Assembly: GCA_012799255.1 (NCBI GenBank)
Contig: JAAZLQ010000323.1
Coordinates: 1-40,951, forward strand
DNA from: Bacillota bacterium
Lineage (GTDB): Bacteria > Bacillota_G > Limnochordia > DTU010
Reading direction: 5' to 3'
Length of the DNA stretch: 40,951 bases
The translations under genes were made by a program, and so were the position numbers. Of the stretch, positions 18,293 to 25,678 are shown piece after piece. The notes beneath the pieces are model-generated. The model searched no databases, had not been told where the DNA came from, and was given only the letters and a program-made list of their open reading frames with translations. How positions within the stretch are numbered: the stretch's first letter is position 1; the number at the start of each line of letters is the position of its first letter.

Positions 18293-19562
18293 ACTGCCTA
18301 CCGGAGAAAGAATCTGGCAGGAACGCCTAGCAAATGGCCTGATGGTTATGATTTTGCCCAGACCAGGATTCTTGAGAACATATGGAATCTTATCAACCCA
18401 TTATGGTTCTTTGGACTCCAGGTTTAAGACACCAAGTAAGGGCATAGTGGATGTTCCGCCAGGTATTGCCCATTTTCTTGAGCACAAATTGTTTGAAGAA
18501 GAGGAGGGTAATGTCTTTGATCGCTTTGCCAAATGGGGTGCGTCGGTCAATGCCTTTACCAGTTATAGCCAGACTAGTTACATTTTCTCTACCACGGAAA
18601 ACTGGCAGGACTGCCTTACCACATTGATCGAGTTTGTGAACAGCCCCCACTTAACCGCGGAGAATGTGGAAAAGGAAAAGGGGATCATTGAACAAGAACT
18701 AAGGATGTATGAAGATCATCCGAATCATCGTATTCATACCCTACTGCTGGAGAGCCTTTATCAAGAAAACCCAGTGCGTTTAGATATTGGCGGTACTGTG
18801 GATTCTGTTTATCGAATAACTGTAGAAGATCTAATGACCTGTTACGATACATTCTATCAGCCCAGCAACATGGCTCTGTCGGTGGTGGGCAATGTTGATC
18901 ACCAGGAAACCTTGGATCTGATCAAGAGAAGTTATCCCAGTTGGCCGCGGGAACAAACCGCCATTGAGCGCATCTTCCCAAAGGAGCCCCGGGAGATTGT
19001 TCAATCTAGGGTAGAAGAAAAACTGAGTATTTCTCGCCCTAGATACCTACTAGGCTTTAAGCATGATCCGATGTGGCAGGGTGAAGAGCTTATTCGCCAG
19101 CAAATTGCCATGTCCATAGCCTTAAAACTGATTGCGGGTCGAAGTTCTAATGTCTATGAAAGACTCTACGAAGCAGATTTGGTAAGTGATTCCTTTGGAG
19201 CTAGTTTTAGTGCCCACCCACAGTACGCTCATTCAGTCATCGGATCCGAAACTAGTGATCCAGATGCGCTTCATGAGGAACTGACCAAAATCATTAATGG
19301 ACTGAAGCAAGGTGGGGTTGATGTCAACGATGTGGAACGTCTTAAGAGGCAGATCTACGGTCAATATCTTGCGTCCCTTGATTCATTTGAATACACTGCT
19401 AATCGCTTGATCTCCCACTATTTTAACGACACCTCTTGGCACACCTATTTAGAATCTTTGCAGGCTGTTACTGCAAACGAGGTTCAGCAGGCTATTAGTC
19501 AACACCTGGATTGGGATCGTTCCAGTGTTTCCATTTTGCTACCGGTGGAACCCCATGACTAA
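18279..19562 (+). CDS. ymfH: M16-family zinc peptidase, YmfH type
   Basis: The catalytic member of the pair: 427 residues with the inverted zinc motif H65-F-L-E-H69 and a downstream acidic cluster (about 138-145, IIEQELRMYEDHP) supplying the third zinc ligand. A Tyr-containing C-terminal half follows with ERLYEADLVSDSFGASF. It is the YmfH (YfmH) type linked to EF-P modification in Bacillus; the actual peptide substrate is not known to me. The ATG has AAGGAG seven bases upstream. It overlaps ymfF by 14 bases and the following gene by 8 bases, so translation is probably coupled. No EF-P gene (efp) lies in the window. Confidence 0.92.
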   Translation: MEQIKLPTGERIWQERLANGLMVMILPRPGFLRTYGILSTHYGSLDSRFKTPSKGIVDVPPGIAHFLEHKLFEEEEGNVFDRFAKWGASVNAFTSYSQTSYIFSTTENWQDCLTTLIEFVNSPHLTAENVEKEKGIIEQELRMYEDHPNHRIHTLLLESLYQENPVRLDIGGTVDSVYRITVEDLMTCYDTFYQPSNMALSVVGNVDHQETLDLIKRSYPSWPREQTAIERIFPKEPREIVQSRVEEKLSISRPRYLLGFKHDPMWQGEELIRQQIAMSIALKLIAGRSSNVYERLYEADLVSDSFGASFSAHPQYAHSVIGSETSDPDALHEELTKIINGLKQGGVDVNDVERLKRQIYGQYLASLDSFEYTANRLISHYFNDTSWHTYLESLQAVTANEVQQAISQHLDWDRSSVSILLPVEPHD

Positions 19563-20112
19563 AGAATTCTTACGCAGAGAACTAAAAAGGGAAAGGGCCA
19601 AGGTTCCTAAGGAGGATCGTCAACGGTGGGATGAACGAATCGCCCAAGCGTTGTACCTTATGCCCGCATATGAAAAGGCCCAGAGGGTAATGATCTATCT
19701 TTCCTTTGGTTGGGAGATCAATACCTGGCCCATTGTGGGTGATTTGCAGAGCAAGGGGAAGGAGGTTTATGTACCAGTGGTGCAGAGTAAACCGAAGACC
19801 CTTTTGGCTACGCGCTATACTTCGCGGGAAGAGTTGGTCCCTGCAGTTTTCGGCATTTTAGAACCTCCCCCGGGAAGTCCCACTATTGATCCGGCTGATT
19901 TGGATTTAGTTGTGGTACCAGGATTGTCCTTTTCGCACGATGGTTTTCGGGTTGGTTATGGTGGGGGCTATTATGATCGGTTTTTGACGCAAACCTCTGC
20001 CCAGAAGGTAGGTTTGGTTTACAGTTCATTTATTCGAGATTTAACGCCTGATCCATGGGATCAAGAGGTGGATTTCCTAGTGACCGAAGAAGGAGCGTTA
20101 GGAAGGAAATAA
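19555..20112 (+). CDS. 5-formyltetrahydrofolate cyclo-ligase
   Basis: This enzyme converts 5-formyl-THF to 5,10-methenyl-THF with ATP, returning stored folate to the one-carbon pool. The 185-residue protein has the usual length and the family signature VVVPGLSFSHDG followed by RVGYGGGYYDRFL. The N-terminal basic helix carries KEFLRRELKRERAKV. The start at 19555 is chosen, because the longer in-frame version reads through unrelated residues of the ymfH end; GGTGG lies just upstream. It overlaps the ymfH stop by eight bases. Confidence 0.95.
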   Translation: MTKEFLRRELKRERAKVPKEDRQRWDERIAQALYLMPAYEKAQRVMIYLSFGWEINTWPIVGDLQSKGKEVYVPVVQSKPKTLLATRYTSREELVPAVFGILEPPPGSPTIDPADLDLVVVPGLSFSHDGFRVGYGGGYYDRFLTQTSAQKVGLVYSSFIRDLTPDPWDQEVDFLVTEEGALGRK

Positions 20113-20155
20113 CATCACCTTGCAGAATTTAGAGAGCATAAGGAGGTGGTCTCCG

Positions 20156-21658
20156 TTGCCCACAAAATATGTGCTGGCAATTGACCAGGGAACGACAGGA
20201 ACAACTGTAGTCCTTTTTAATCATGAATCAAAAATCGTAGGAAAAGTATATCAAGAGTTTAAGCAGCATTATCCCAAACCTGGCTGGGTAGAACACGATG
20301 CTATGGAAATTTGGGACGGAACCTGTACTCTCTTAGACCGGATCTTCTTAGAAACCGGCGTAAATCCCTCTGAAGTGGCTGCCATCGGTGTTACCAACCA
20401 AAGGGAAACAGTGGTGCTGTGGGATCGCCAGACCGGAGAGCCGGTAACACGGGCGATCGTTTGGCAATGCCGTAGAACAGCAAGTATGTGTGATGACCTG
20501 AAGCGTCAGGGTGTAGAGCCCTTGTTTATCGAGCGGACGGGTTTAATTCTAGATGCCTACTTTTCAGGTACTAAAATCAAGTGGATCTTTGACAATAATC
20601 CGGATCTGAAAGCTAGGGCCAAAAGAGGAGAACTAGCTTTTGGTACGATTGATTCTTGGCTTGTTTATAAGCTTAGTGGTGGTAAAGTACATACAACAGA
20701 TTATACAAATGCATCACGGACACTTCTCTTTAATATAGCCGAATTAAAATGGGATGAAGATCTGTTAGAAATCTTAGATGTTCCAGCTGCAATTCTGCCC
20801 GAGGTGCGATCTTGCAGTGAGGTTTACGGTCATACGGTAGAGTTGGGGCAACTTCCGGCAGGTATACCAATTGCAGGTTCAGCTGGGGATCAACAAGCGG
20901 CTCTCTTTGGTCAAGCCTGTTTTGAACCAGGTACTGTGAAGGCCACTTTTGGAACCGGGGCCTTCATTTTGATGAACACTGGTTCTAAGCTTACTGCTTC
21001 GAAAAGCGGTCTGTTAACTACCGTTGCTTGGGGAATTGGCGATCGGGTGGAGTACGCTCTAGAAGGAAGCGTTTTTGTGGCAGGGGCTGCTGTGCAGTGG
21101 CTACGTGATGAAATGGGATTAGTTGACCACGCTTGTGAAACGGAATCCATTGCCCTTTCTGTACCCAACACAAACGGAGTCTATTTTGTCCCGAGTTTTG
21201 TTGGCCTGGGGGCTCCCCACTGGAATCCTTATGTGCGGGGTATGATCATGGGTCTCACGAGAGGAGCAACCCGTGCCCATCTGGTCAGGGCCACGTTAGA
21301 GGCCATTGTCTATCAAACTAAAGAAGTGTTAGATGTAATGGCGGGTGATTCCCAGATCCCCATTACCGATCTTAAGGTAGATGGTGGCGCATCAGTAAAC
21401 AATTTTATTTGTCAGTTCTTAGCGGACATGAGTCAAAATAGGGTACAAAGACCACAGGTTTTTGAAACAACTGCTTTAGGTGCTGCTTATTTAGCTGGAT
21501 TAGCCGTTGGTTTTTGGGAAAGTCAAGAAGACATTCGCAACCGCTGGCAAGTTGATCAAACCTATAGTCCACAGTTAAGTGCAGCTGAAAGACTACGACT
21601 CTTTAAGGGGTGGACTAAGGCGGTGAACAGCGCGAAAAGTTGGGTGAGTGATGATTAA
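20156..21658 (+). CDS. glpK: Glycerol kinase
   Basis: GlpK phosphorylates glycerol to sn-glycerol 3-phosphate with ATP. The 500-residue length matches E. coli GlpK (502). Visible motifs are AIDQGTTGTTVVLF at the N terminus, GVTNQRETVVLWDR, WQCRR, GTIDSWLVYKL, AGDQQAALFGQ (about residues 243-253) and the C-terminal LKVDGGASVNNF. The start is TTG at 20156 with AAGGAGGT about nine bases upstream; the TTG at 20120 lacks a site. There is no leader hairpin of the GlpP-controlled kind in the 43 bases before it. glpP follows directly, overlapping by 11 bases. No glpF or glpD is in the window. Confidence 0.96.
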   Translation: MPTKYVLAIDQGTTGTTVVLFNHESKIVGKVYQEFKQHYPKPGWVEHDAMEIWDGTCTLLDRIFLETGVNPSEVAAIGVTNQRETVVLWDRQTGEPVTRAIVWQCRRTASMCDDLKRQGVEPLFIERTGLILDAYFSGTKIKWIFDNNPDLKARAKRGELAFGTIDSWLVYKLSGGKVHTTDYTNASRTLLFNIAELKWDEDLLEILDVPAAILPEVRSCSEVYGHTVELGQLPAGIPIAGSAGDQQAALFGQACFEPGTVKATFGTGAFILMNTGSKLTASKSGLLTTVAWGIGDRVEYALEGSVFVAGAAVQWLRDEMGLVDHACETESIALSVPNTNGVYFVPSFVGLGAPHWNPYVRGMIMGLTRGATRAHLVRATLEAIVYQTKEVLDVMAGDSQIPITDLKVDGGASVNNFICQFLADMSQNRVQRPQVFETTALGAAYLAGLAVGFWESQEDIRNRWQVDQTYSPQLSAAERLRLFKGWTKAVNSAKSWVSDD

Positions 21659-22256
21659 TACAGATCGTATTCGTCGGGAAAGATTGTTAGCCCTCCGGGC
21701 AGGTCTAGCCCAAAAACCAATTATTGCAGGTTTAAAGGGTCTAGATGAGGAAAAACGCACGCATGAGGAAGGCATTAAGGTTTGCTTTTATCTGACCGGC
21801 AACATCTTCGAATTAAGGGAATTAACCAGACGTTGCGTAGAGCGGGATCAAATGGTTTTTGCCCATGTGGATTTGATCAGCGGTATCGCCAAGGATGCGC
21901 ATGGAATGGAAGTGTTGGCCACTGAAGTCGGCGTACACGGTATTTTAACCACCAAAGGTCATCTTGTTACTGCGGCGAAAAAAGTCGGTTTACTCGGCAT
22001 TCAGCGTTTGTTTGTGCTGGATTCCGAAGCGCTAAAGACTGGTTTGCGAATGGTTAACTCTAGTCAACCAGATGCTGTGGAAATATTGCCGGCACTAATT
22101 CTTCCTTCACTGCGAGAACGCCTGCCTCGTGGACTTCCTCCCATCATTGCCGGCGGATTGGTCGAGACCACTGATGAGCTAAAGCAAATACTAAGACCGC
22201 CTGTTCTTGCAGTTTCCACCAGCCGGGTGGAATTGTGGAACTACGAAAGGATGTAG
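21648..22256 (+). CDS. glpP: GlpP-type glycerol-3-phosphate antiterminator
   Basis: GlpP is an RNA-binding regulator which, with glycerol 3-phosphate bound, prevents early termination in glp leader mRNAs. The 202-residue protein has the family's (beta-alpha)8-like fold segments: KVCFYLTGNI, FAHVDLISGIAKD, GILTTKGHL, PDAVEILPALI and IAGGLVET. The start is one of two adjacent ATG codons at 21648 and 21651, with GGGTGAG upstream, and overlaps the glpK end. In Bacillus subtilis glpP lies upstream of glpFK; here it is downstream of glpK. No GlpP target terminator is seen in the glpK leader, so its targets may lie elsewhere (for example glpD). Confidence 0.93.
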   Translation: MMINTDRIRRERLLALRAGLAQKPIIAGLKGLDEEKRTHEEGIKVCFYLTGNIFELRELTRRCVERDQMVFAHVDLISGIAKDAHGMEVLATEVGVHGILTTKGHLVTAAKKVGLLGIQRLFVLDSEALKTGLRMVNSSQPDAVEILPALILPSLRERLPRGLPPIIAGGLVETTDELKQILRPPVLAVSTSRVELWNYERM

Positions 22257-22260
22257 AACT

Positions 22261-23049
22261 ATGGATAAGAAGTGGTTGGAAGAGCAAAAAGAGGAGGTTA
22301 ATCTAGCCTTAGCTAAACAAGGGATTCGCCTTGTTGTTCCTTCAGAGCCGAGTTCTCGCAAAGGAAAGTCTACTTTGGGCGATGACACGAACCTCGCATC
22401 GTACATCGATCATACCCTATTGAAACCTACCGCTGCTCAAGGACAAATAGAAGAGCTCTGTAAGGAAGCATTACTTTACAAATTCGCATCCGTTTGTATC
22501 AACCCCGTTCATGTTCCTTATGCCGCACACCTTTTGAAAGGCAGTGAGGTCAAGGTCTGTACCGTTATCGGCTTTCCCTTAGGCGCTACTTCTACACTAG
22601 CTAAAGTGCTAGAAGCAAGGGATGCGGTGGCAGCTGGCGCAGATGAGGTGGACATGGTGTTAAACATCGGCAGTTTGCTTGAGGGAGATTATGCCACAGT
22701 ATATTCAGATATTAAAGCTGTGAGGGACGCGGTTCCTTCCCAGATCCTCAAGGTGATTCTGGAAACAGGGTATCTCAGCAAGGAACAGATAGTGCGTGGC
22801 TGCATCTTAACAAAGATGGCTGGTGCTGATTTTGTCAAGACTTCAACAGGCTTTGGACCTGGTGGTGCCACAGTTGAAGATATTACACTAATGCGTAGTG
22901 TAGTTGGAGATGATTTTGGAGTTAAGGCCTCTGGAGGTGTGCGGGACTACGCAACTGCAATGGCCATGATTGAGGCAGGAGCCAATCGTATTGGGGCCAG
23001 TGCTGGAATTGCCATCATTGAAGGGTTGAGGGGAGAGACTGACTATTGA
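22261..23049 (+). CDS. deoC: Deoxyribose-phosphate aldolase
   Basis: DeoC cleaves 2-deoxyribose 5-phosphate to glyceraldehyde 3-phosphate and acetaldehyde. The 262-residue protein carries the Schiff-base Lys in DFVKTSTGF, the second Lys in VKASGGVRD, and the Asp in DEVDMVLNIG. It has about 45 extra N-terminal residues, rich in Lys and Glu, before the core begins at SYIDHTLLKPT; this extension is seen in some DeoC forms. The ATG at 22261 has AAGGATG seven bases upstream and follows the glpP stop by four bases. The 3' end overlaps the next gene start by four bases. Confidence 0.95.
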   Translation: MDKKWLEEQKEEVNLALAKQGIRLVVPSEPSSRKGKSTLGDDTNLASYIDHTLLKPTAAQGQIEELCKEALLYKFASVCINPVHVPYAAHLLKGSEVKVCTVIGFPLGATSTLAKVLEARDAVAAGADEVDMVLNIGSLLEGDYATVYSDIKAVRDAVPSQILKVILETGYLSKEQIVRGCILTKMAGADFVKTSTGFGPGGATVEDITLMRSVVGDDFGVKASGGVRDYATAMAMIEAGANRIGASAGIAIIEGLRGETDY

Positions 23050-24269
23050 ACCCGAGCAGAAGCAAATCAGCTCTTTTAGTGTTGCCTATCCTCTTAGTGT
23101 TCGCACTAGGAGGATCGGTCAATGCAAAAGTACAATTAGACTGGTTTGACCACGACTTTGGGAGTGCCACCGTCTATGCCCAACTTCTAGAGGATGGCGA
23201 GGAAAAGCTCCTCATGGATGGGTTCCTTAAGTTTGCCTACCCCCACGGGTTTCAAATTCACTACTACACGCATGAAGGTCCTGTAGCAATTACTGGCCAG
23301 AATGGTTTCATTGAAGTTCGAACTGGCAATGAGGTGCAGTACGGATATGATCGTTATTGGTTGTTCGAGGATGTCCAGAACTATCTTTTTGCCTTGGCTG
23401 AGTTTTCCAAACTGCCCCTCCAGTTTTCTGGTAGGGACACCGTGGCCGGATGCCCAGTTAAGCGCTATGTCTCGGCTGATGATTCCAACTTGGTCCTTTG
23501 GGTTCATGCTAAAACAGGAATTCCTTTCTTGATTCGTGAAGGCAAGAGCACCCTGGTGTCGGTAGGGAGCTTCACAATCCACCCGAACGATCCTGAATTG
23601 CTCACCTCTATAGAACTGGAACTTCTGTTTGCGCAGGATGCGGCTAGAGTAACGCTTGAGTTAGTTGACAACAGTTGGGTTCCTTCTCGCTTGGTTTTAA
23701 ATGAAGCCCAGGGTGAGGTTAGCGTAGAGTTTTCAGACTGGTCCTTCCCTGCGGAATGGGTAGATAATCCGTTGCCCGAACTGGCCCAGCTCAGCGAACT
23801 AAACGGACGTTTCCTAGCAGAGTTTAACGAACAACGGTGGGATTTGGCGTTAAAGACCAGCCAAGAAATGCTTTCTTTAGCTCCCCAATTCTGGCAAGCC
23901 TATTTATACCGAGCCTTTGTTTATGAGGCACTAGGCAACTATTTGGGGGTGGTGGAAAACTACCAACAGGTCTTAATGCGGCAACCCGATAATCATTTAG
24001 CCCTCAACAATCTAGCATATCATTATTTTCTGCGGGAAGTGCAGATTTCGCAGGCGATACAAATGGCAGAACGGGCCGTGGCTTTAGAGCGTAAAGATGT
24101 TTATCTAGATACGCTAGGTTACGGTTATTATCTCGTGGGTCGTTATGAGGAAGCGAGAGAACTTTTTGAGGAGGCGTTAGGTACAGCTCCCCCAGAAGCT
24201 ATTCCAGAAATCACCGAGCACTTAAATCTGGTGTTGGAAGCTTTGGGTGAGCTTGAAGAACATGAATGA
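23046..24269 (+). CDS. Exported LolA-like / TPR protein
   Basis: A 407-residue protein of unknown function. Residues 1-27 form a signal peptide with an ALGGSVNA cleavage region. The middle (about 28-245) looks like the lipoprotein-binding LolA/LppX-like half-barrel fold often found in Gram-positive outer-leaflet proteins; this is a weak shape-based call. The C-terminal part (about 255-400) has three or more TPR repeats, for example ALNNLAYHYFLREVQISQAI and TLGYGYYLVGRYEEARELFE. The TTG start overlaps the deoC stop (TTGA), and the 3' end overlaps the methyltransferase start by eight bases. It probably acts at the cell surface. Confidence 0.78.
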   Translation: MNPSRSKSALLVLPILLVFALGGSVNAKVQLDWFDHDFGSATVYAQLLEDGEEKLLMDGFLKFAYPHGFQIHYYTHEGPVAITGQNGFIEVRTGNEVQYGYDRYWLFEDVQNYLFALAEFSKLPLQFSGRDTVAGCPVKRYVSADDSNLVLWVHAKTGIPFLIREGKSTLVSVGSFTIHPNDPELLTSIELELLFAQDAARVTLELVDNSWVPSRLVLNEAQGEVSVEFSDWSFPAEWVDNPLPELAQLSELNGRFLAEFNEQRWDLALKTSQEMLSLAPQFWQAYLYRAFVYEALGNYLGVVENYQQVLMRQPDNHLALNNLAYHYFLREVQISQAIQMAERAVALERKDVYLDTLGYGYYLVGRYEEARELFEEALGTAPPEAIPEITEHLNLVLEALGELEEHE

Positions 24270-24873
24270 TCATTACTTTACTAGCCAGCCCCGTGCTGAG
24301 CACCAGCACATTGAGTTTGAAGCAGAACTACGCGGGAAGCGGTATTTTTTCCAGACTGATGCAGGTGTGTTCTCTAAGGACGAGGTAGACTTAGGAAGCC
24401 GAATCTTAATCGATATACTCCCATTAAAAGCCGGAGATACTGTATTGGATTTAGGTTGTGGATATGGCCCCATTGGAATGGTTGCGGCAGATTTAGTTGG
24501 CCCTCGGGGGCAAGTCTACATGGTTGATGTGAATGAAAGGGCAGTTGAGTTGTCCCAGAAGAACCTAGCCAAGAATGGGATCAAAAACGCCACAGTTATG
24601 GTTAGTAACGGACTTGAGGCAGTAGATAGTTTAACGTTTGACTGGGTACTGTCTAACCCTCCCATTCGTGCAGGAAAGAAAGTGATGTATCCTCTCTTGG
24701 CAGATGCATATAGTGCCTTAAAGCCTGGGGGGTGCCTTTTGGTTGTCATCCGCACCAAACAGGGGGCAAAAAGCCTGGCAACCTACTTGGAGGATCTGGC
24801 GGGCAACTGTGACACAATTGAAAAGAAAGCAGGATTTCGAGTCCTGAAATGTTGTAAACAGCTCCGCACCTGA
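24262..24873 (+). CDS. RsmC-like class I SAM methyltransferase
   Basis: A 203-residue methyltransferase with motif I VLDLGCGYGPIG, motif II acidic VDVNERAVEL and motif IV SNPPIRAG. NPP points to methylation of a base amino group in RNA, and the overall form matches the C-terminal half of RsmC (16S rRNA m2G1207) as found in short Gram-positive homologues. The start at 24262 is preferred over a GTG 15 bases earlier, since family members begin close to DHYFTSQP. The ATG overlaps the upstream stop by eight bases. The exact target is not proven. Confidence 0.9.
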   Translation: MNDHYFTSQPRAEHQHIEFEAELRGKRYFFQTDAGVFSKDEVDLGSRILIDILPLKAGDTVLDLGCGYGPIGMVAADLVGPRGQVYMVDVNERAVELSQKNLAKNGIKNATVMVSNGLEAVDSLTFDWVLSNPPIRAGKKVMYPLLADAYSALKPGGCLLVVIRTKQGAKSLATYLEDLAGNCDTIEKKAGFRVLKCCKQLRT

Positions 24874-24890
24874 ATAGTTTTGGTGTGGAG
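24862..24890 (+). promoter_or_regulatory. Hairpin that covers the cwlD ribosome binding site
   Basis: CTCCGCACC (24862-24870) pairs with GGTGTGGAG (24882-24890) with one G-T pair, around an 11-base loop that contains the methyltransferase stop codon. The right arm includes most of the GGAGG that serves cwlD, and GTGTTTTT follows. It can act as a leaky terminator or as a switch on cwlD translation. Confidence 0.5.
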
Positions 24891-24898
24891 GTGTTTTT

Positions 24899-25618
24899 AT
24901 GCGGGCATGGTTTTTCAGTGGCCGGCAAGTCGCTTGGTGGGTGTTTAGTTGCTTAGCCCTGGGCCTTTTTTTAGGAACGACAGGAAGCCGTGTGCTTCCG
25001 GTGTCAACCGAGCGACTGTACCAAGGCATTTCTGGTAGAACGATCGTAATTGATGCGGGGCATGGGGGGATAGATCCTGGGGCGGTAAGTGCTAAGGGTA
25101 TTTTGGAGAAAGACATCACTTTACAGATTGCGAAAAAACTGGAGACCTTATTAAAGCGAGCCGCAGTATATGTAGTGATGGTGCGCCATGGTGACCATGA
25201 TCTTGCTGATTCTAGTGAGTTAAACCTTCTGAACCGTAAACGCCAGGACTTAGCTAGAAGGGTATATATTGCAGAAGAAGCTCAGGCAGATCTCTATCTT
25301 TCTATACATGCCAATTTTTTCCCTTCACCAATCTGGTCAGGGGCTCAGACTTTTTATTATGAGGAAGATAGCGAAAGCGCTCAGTTAGCCAGGGATATAC
25401 AAGCCGAATTGGTTAGGCAGCTCGGACCCAATAATCGCGTGGCAAAAACTGGAGATTATCGAGTGTTAAGAGACCCCTCAATGCCGGCGGTACTGGTGGA
25501 AGTGGGTTTTCTTTCTAACCCGAGCGAAGCAGATCTCTTGGCTCAACCTGACTATCAGCAGCGTATAGCCAATGCAATTTTCGCGGGGCTTTGCCTTTAT
25601 TACGGTAATAGCTACTGA
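24899..25618 (+). CDS. cwlD: N-acetylmuramoyl-L-alanine amidase CwlD
   Basis: A 239-residue Amidase_3 enzyme that cuts the muramic acid-L-alanine bond. In endospore formers CwlD helps make muramic-delta-lactam in the spore cortex. An N-terminal membrane segment (about 12-28) is followed by the zinc amidase domain: DAGHGGIDPGAV with the first His, the Glu in ILEKDITL, the His in SIHANFF and the catalytic Glu in VLVEVGFLSNP. The start has GGAGG seven bases upstream, partly buried in a hairpin. The short length without SH3 or LysM domains favours CwlD over other amidases, but spore formation cannot be judged from this window alone. Confidence 0.88.
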   Translation: MRAWFFSGRQVAWWVFSCLALGLFLGTTGSRVLPVSTERLYQGISGRTIVIDAGHGGIDPGAVSAKGILEKDITLQIAKKLETLLKRAAVYVVMVRHGDHDLADSSELNLLNRKRQDLARRVYIAEEAQADLYLSIHANFFPSPIWSGAQTFYYEEDSESAQLARDIQAELVRQLGPNNRVAKTGDYRVLRDPSMPAVLVEVGFLSNPSEADLLAQPDYQQRIANAIFAGLCLYYGNSY

Positions 25619-25678
25619 TTGTCCAAAATTGCCGATTATGGTAGTATTATTTAGTAGAACAACTTTTAGGAGGTTAAT

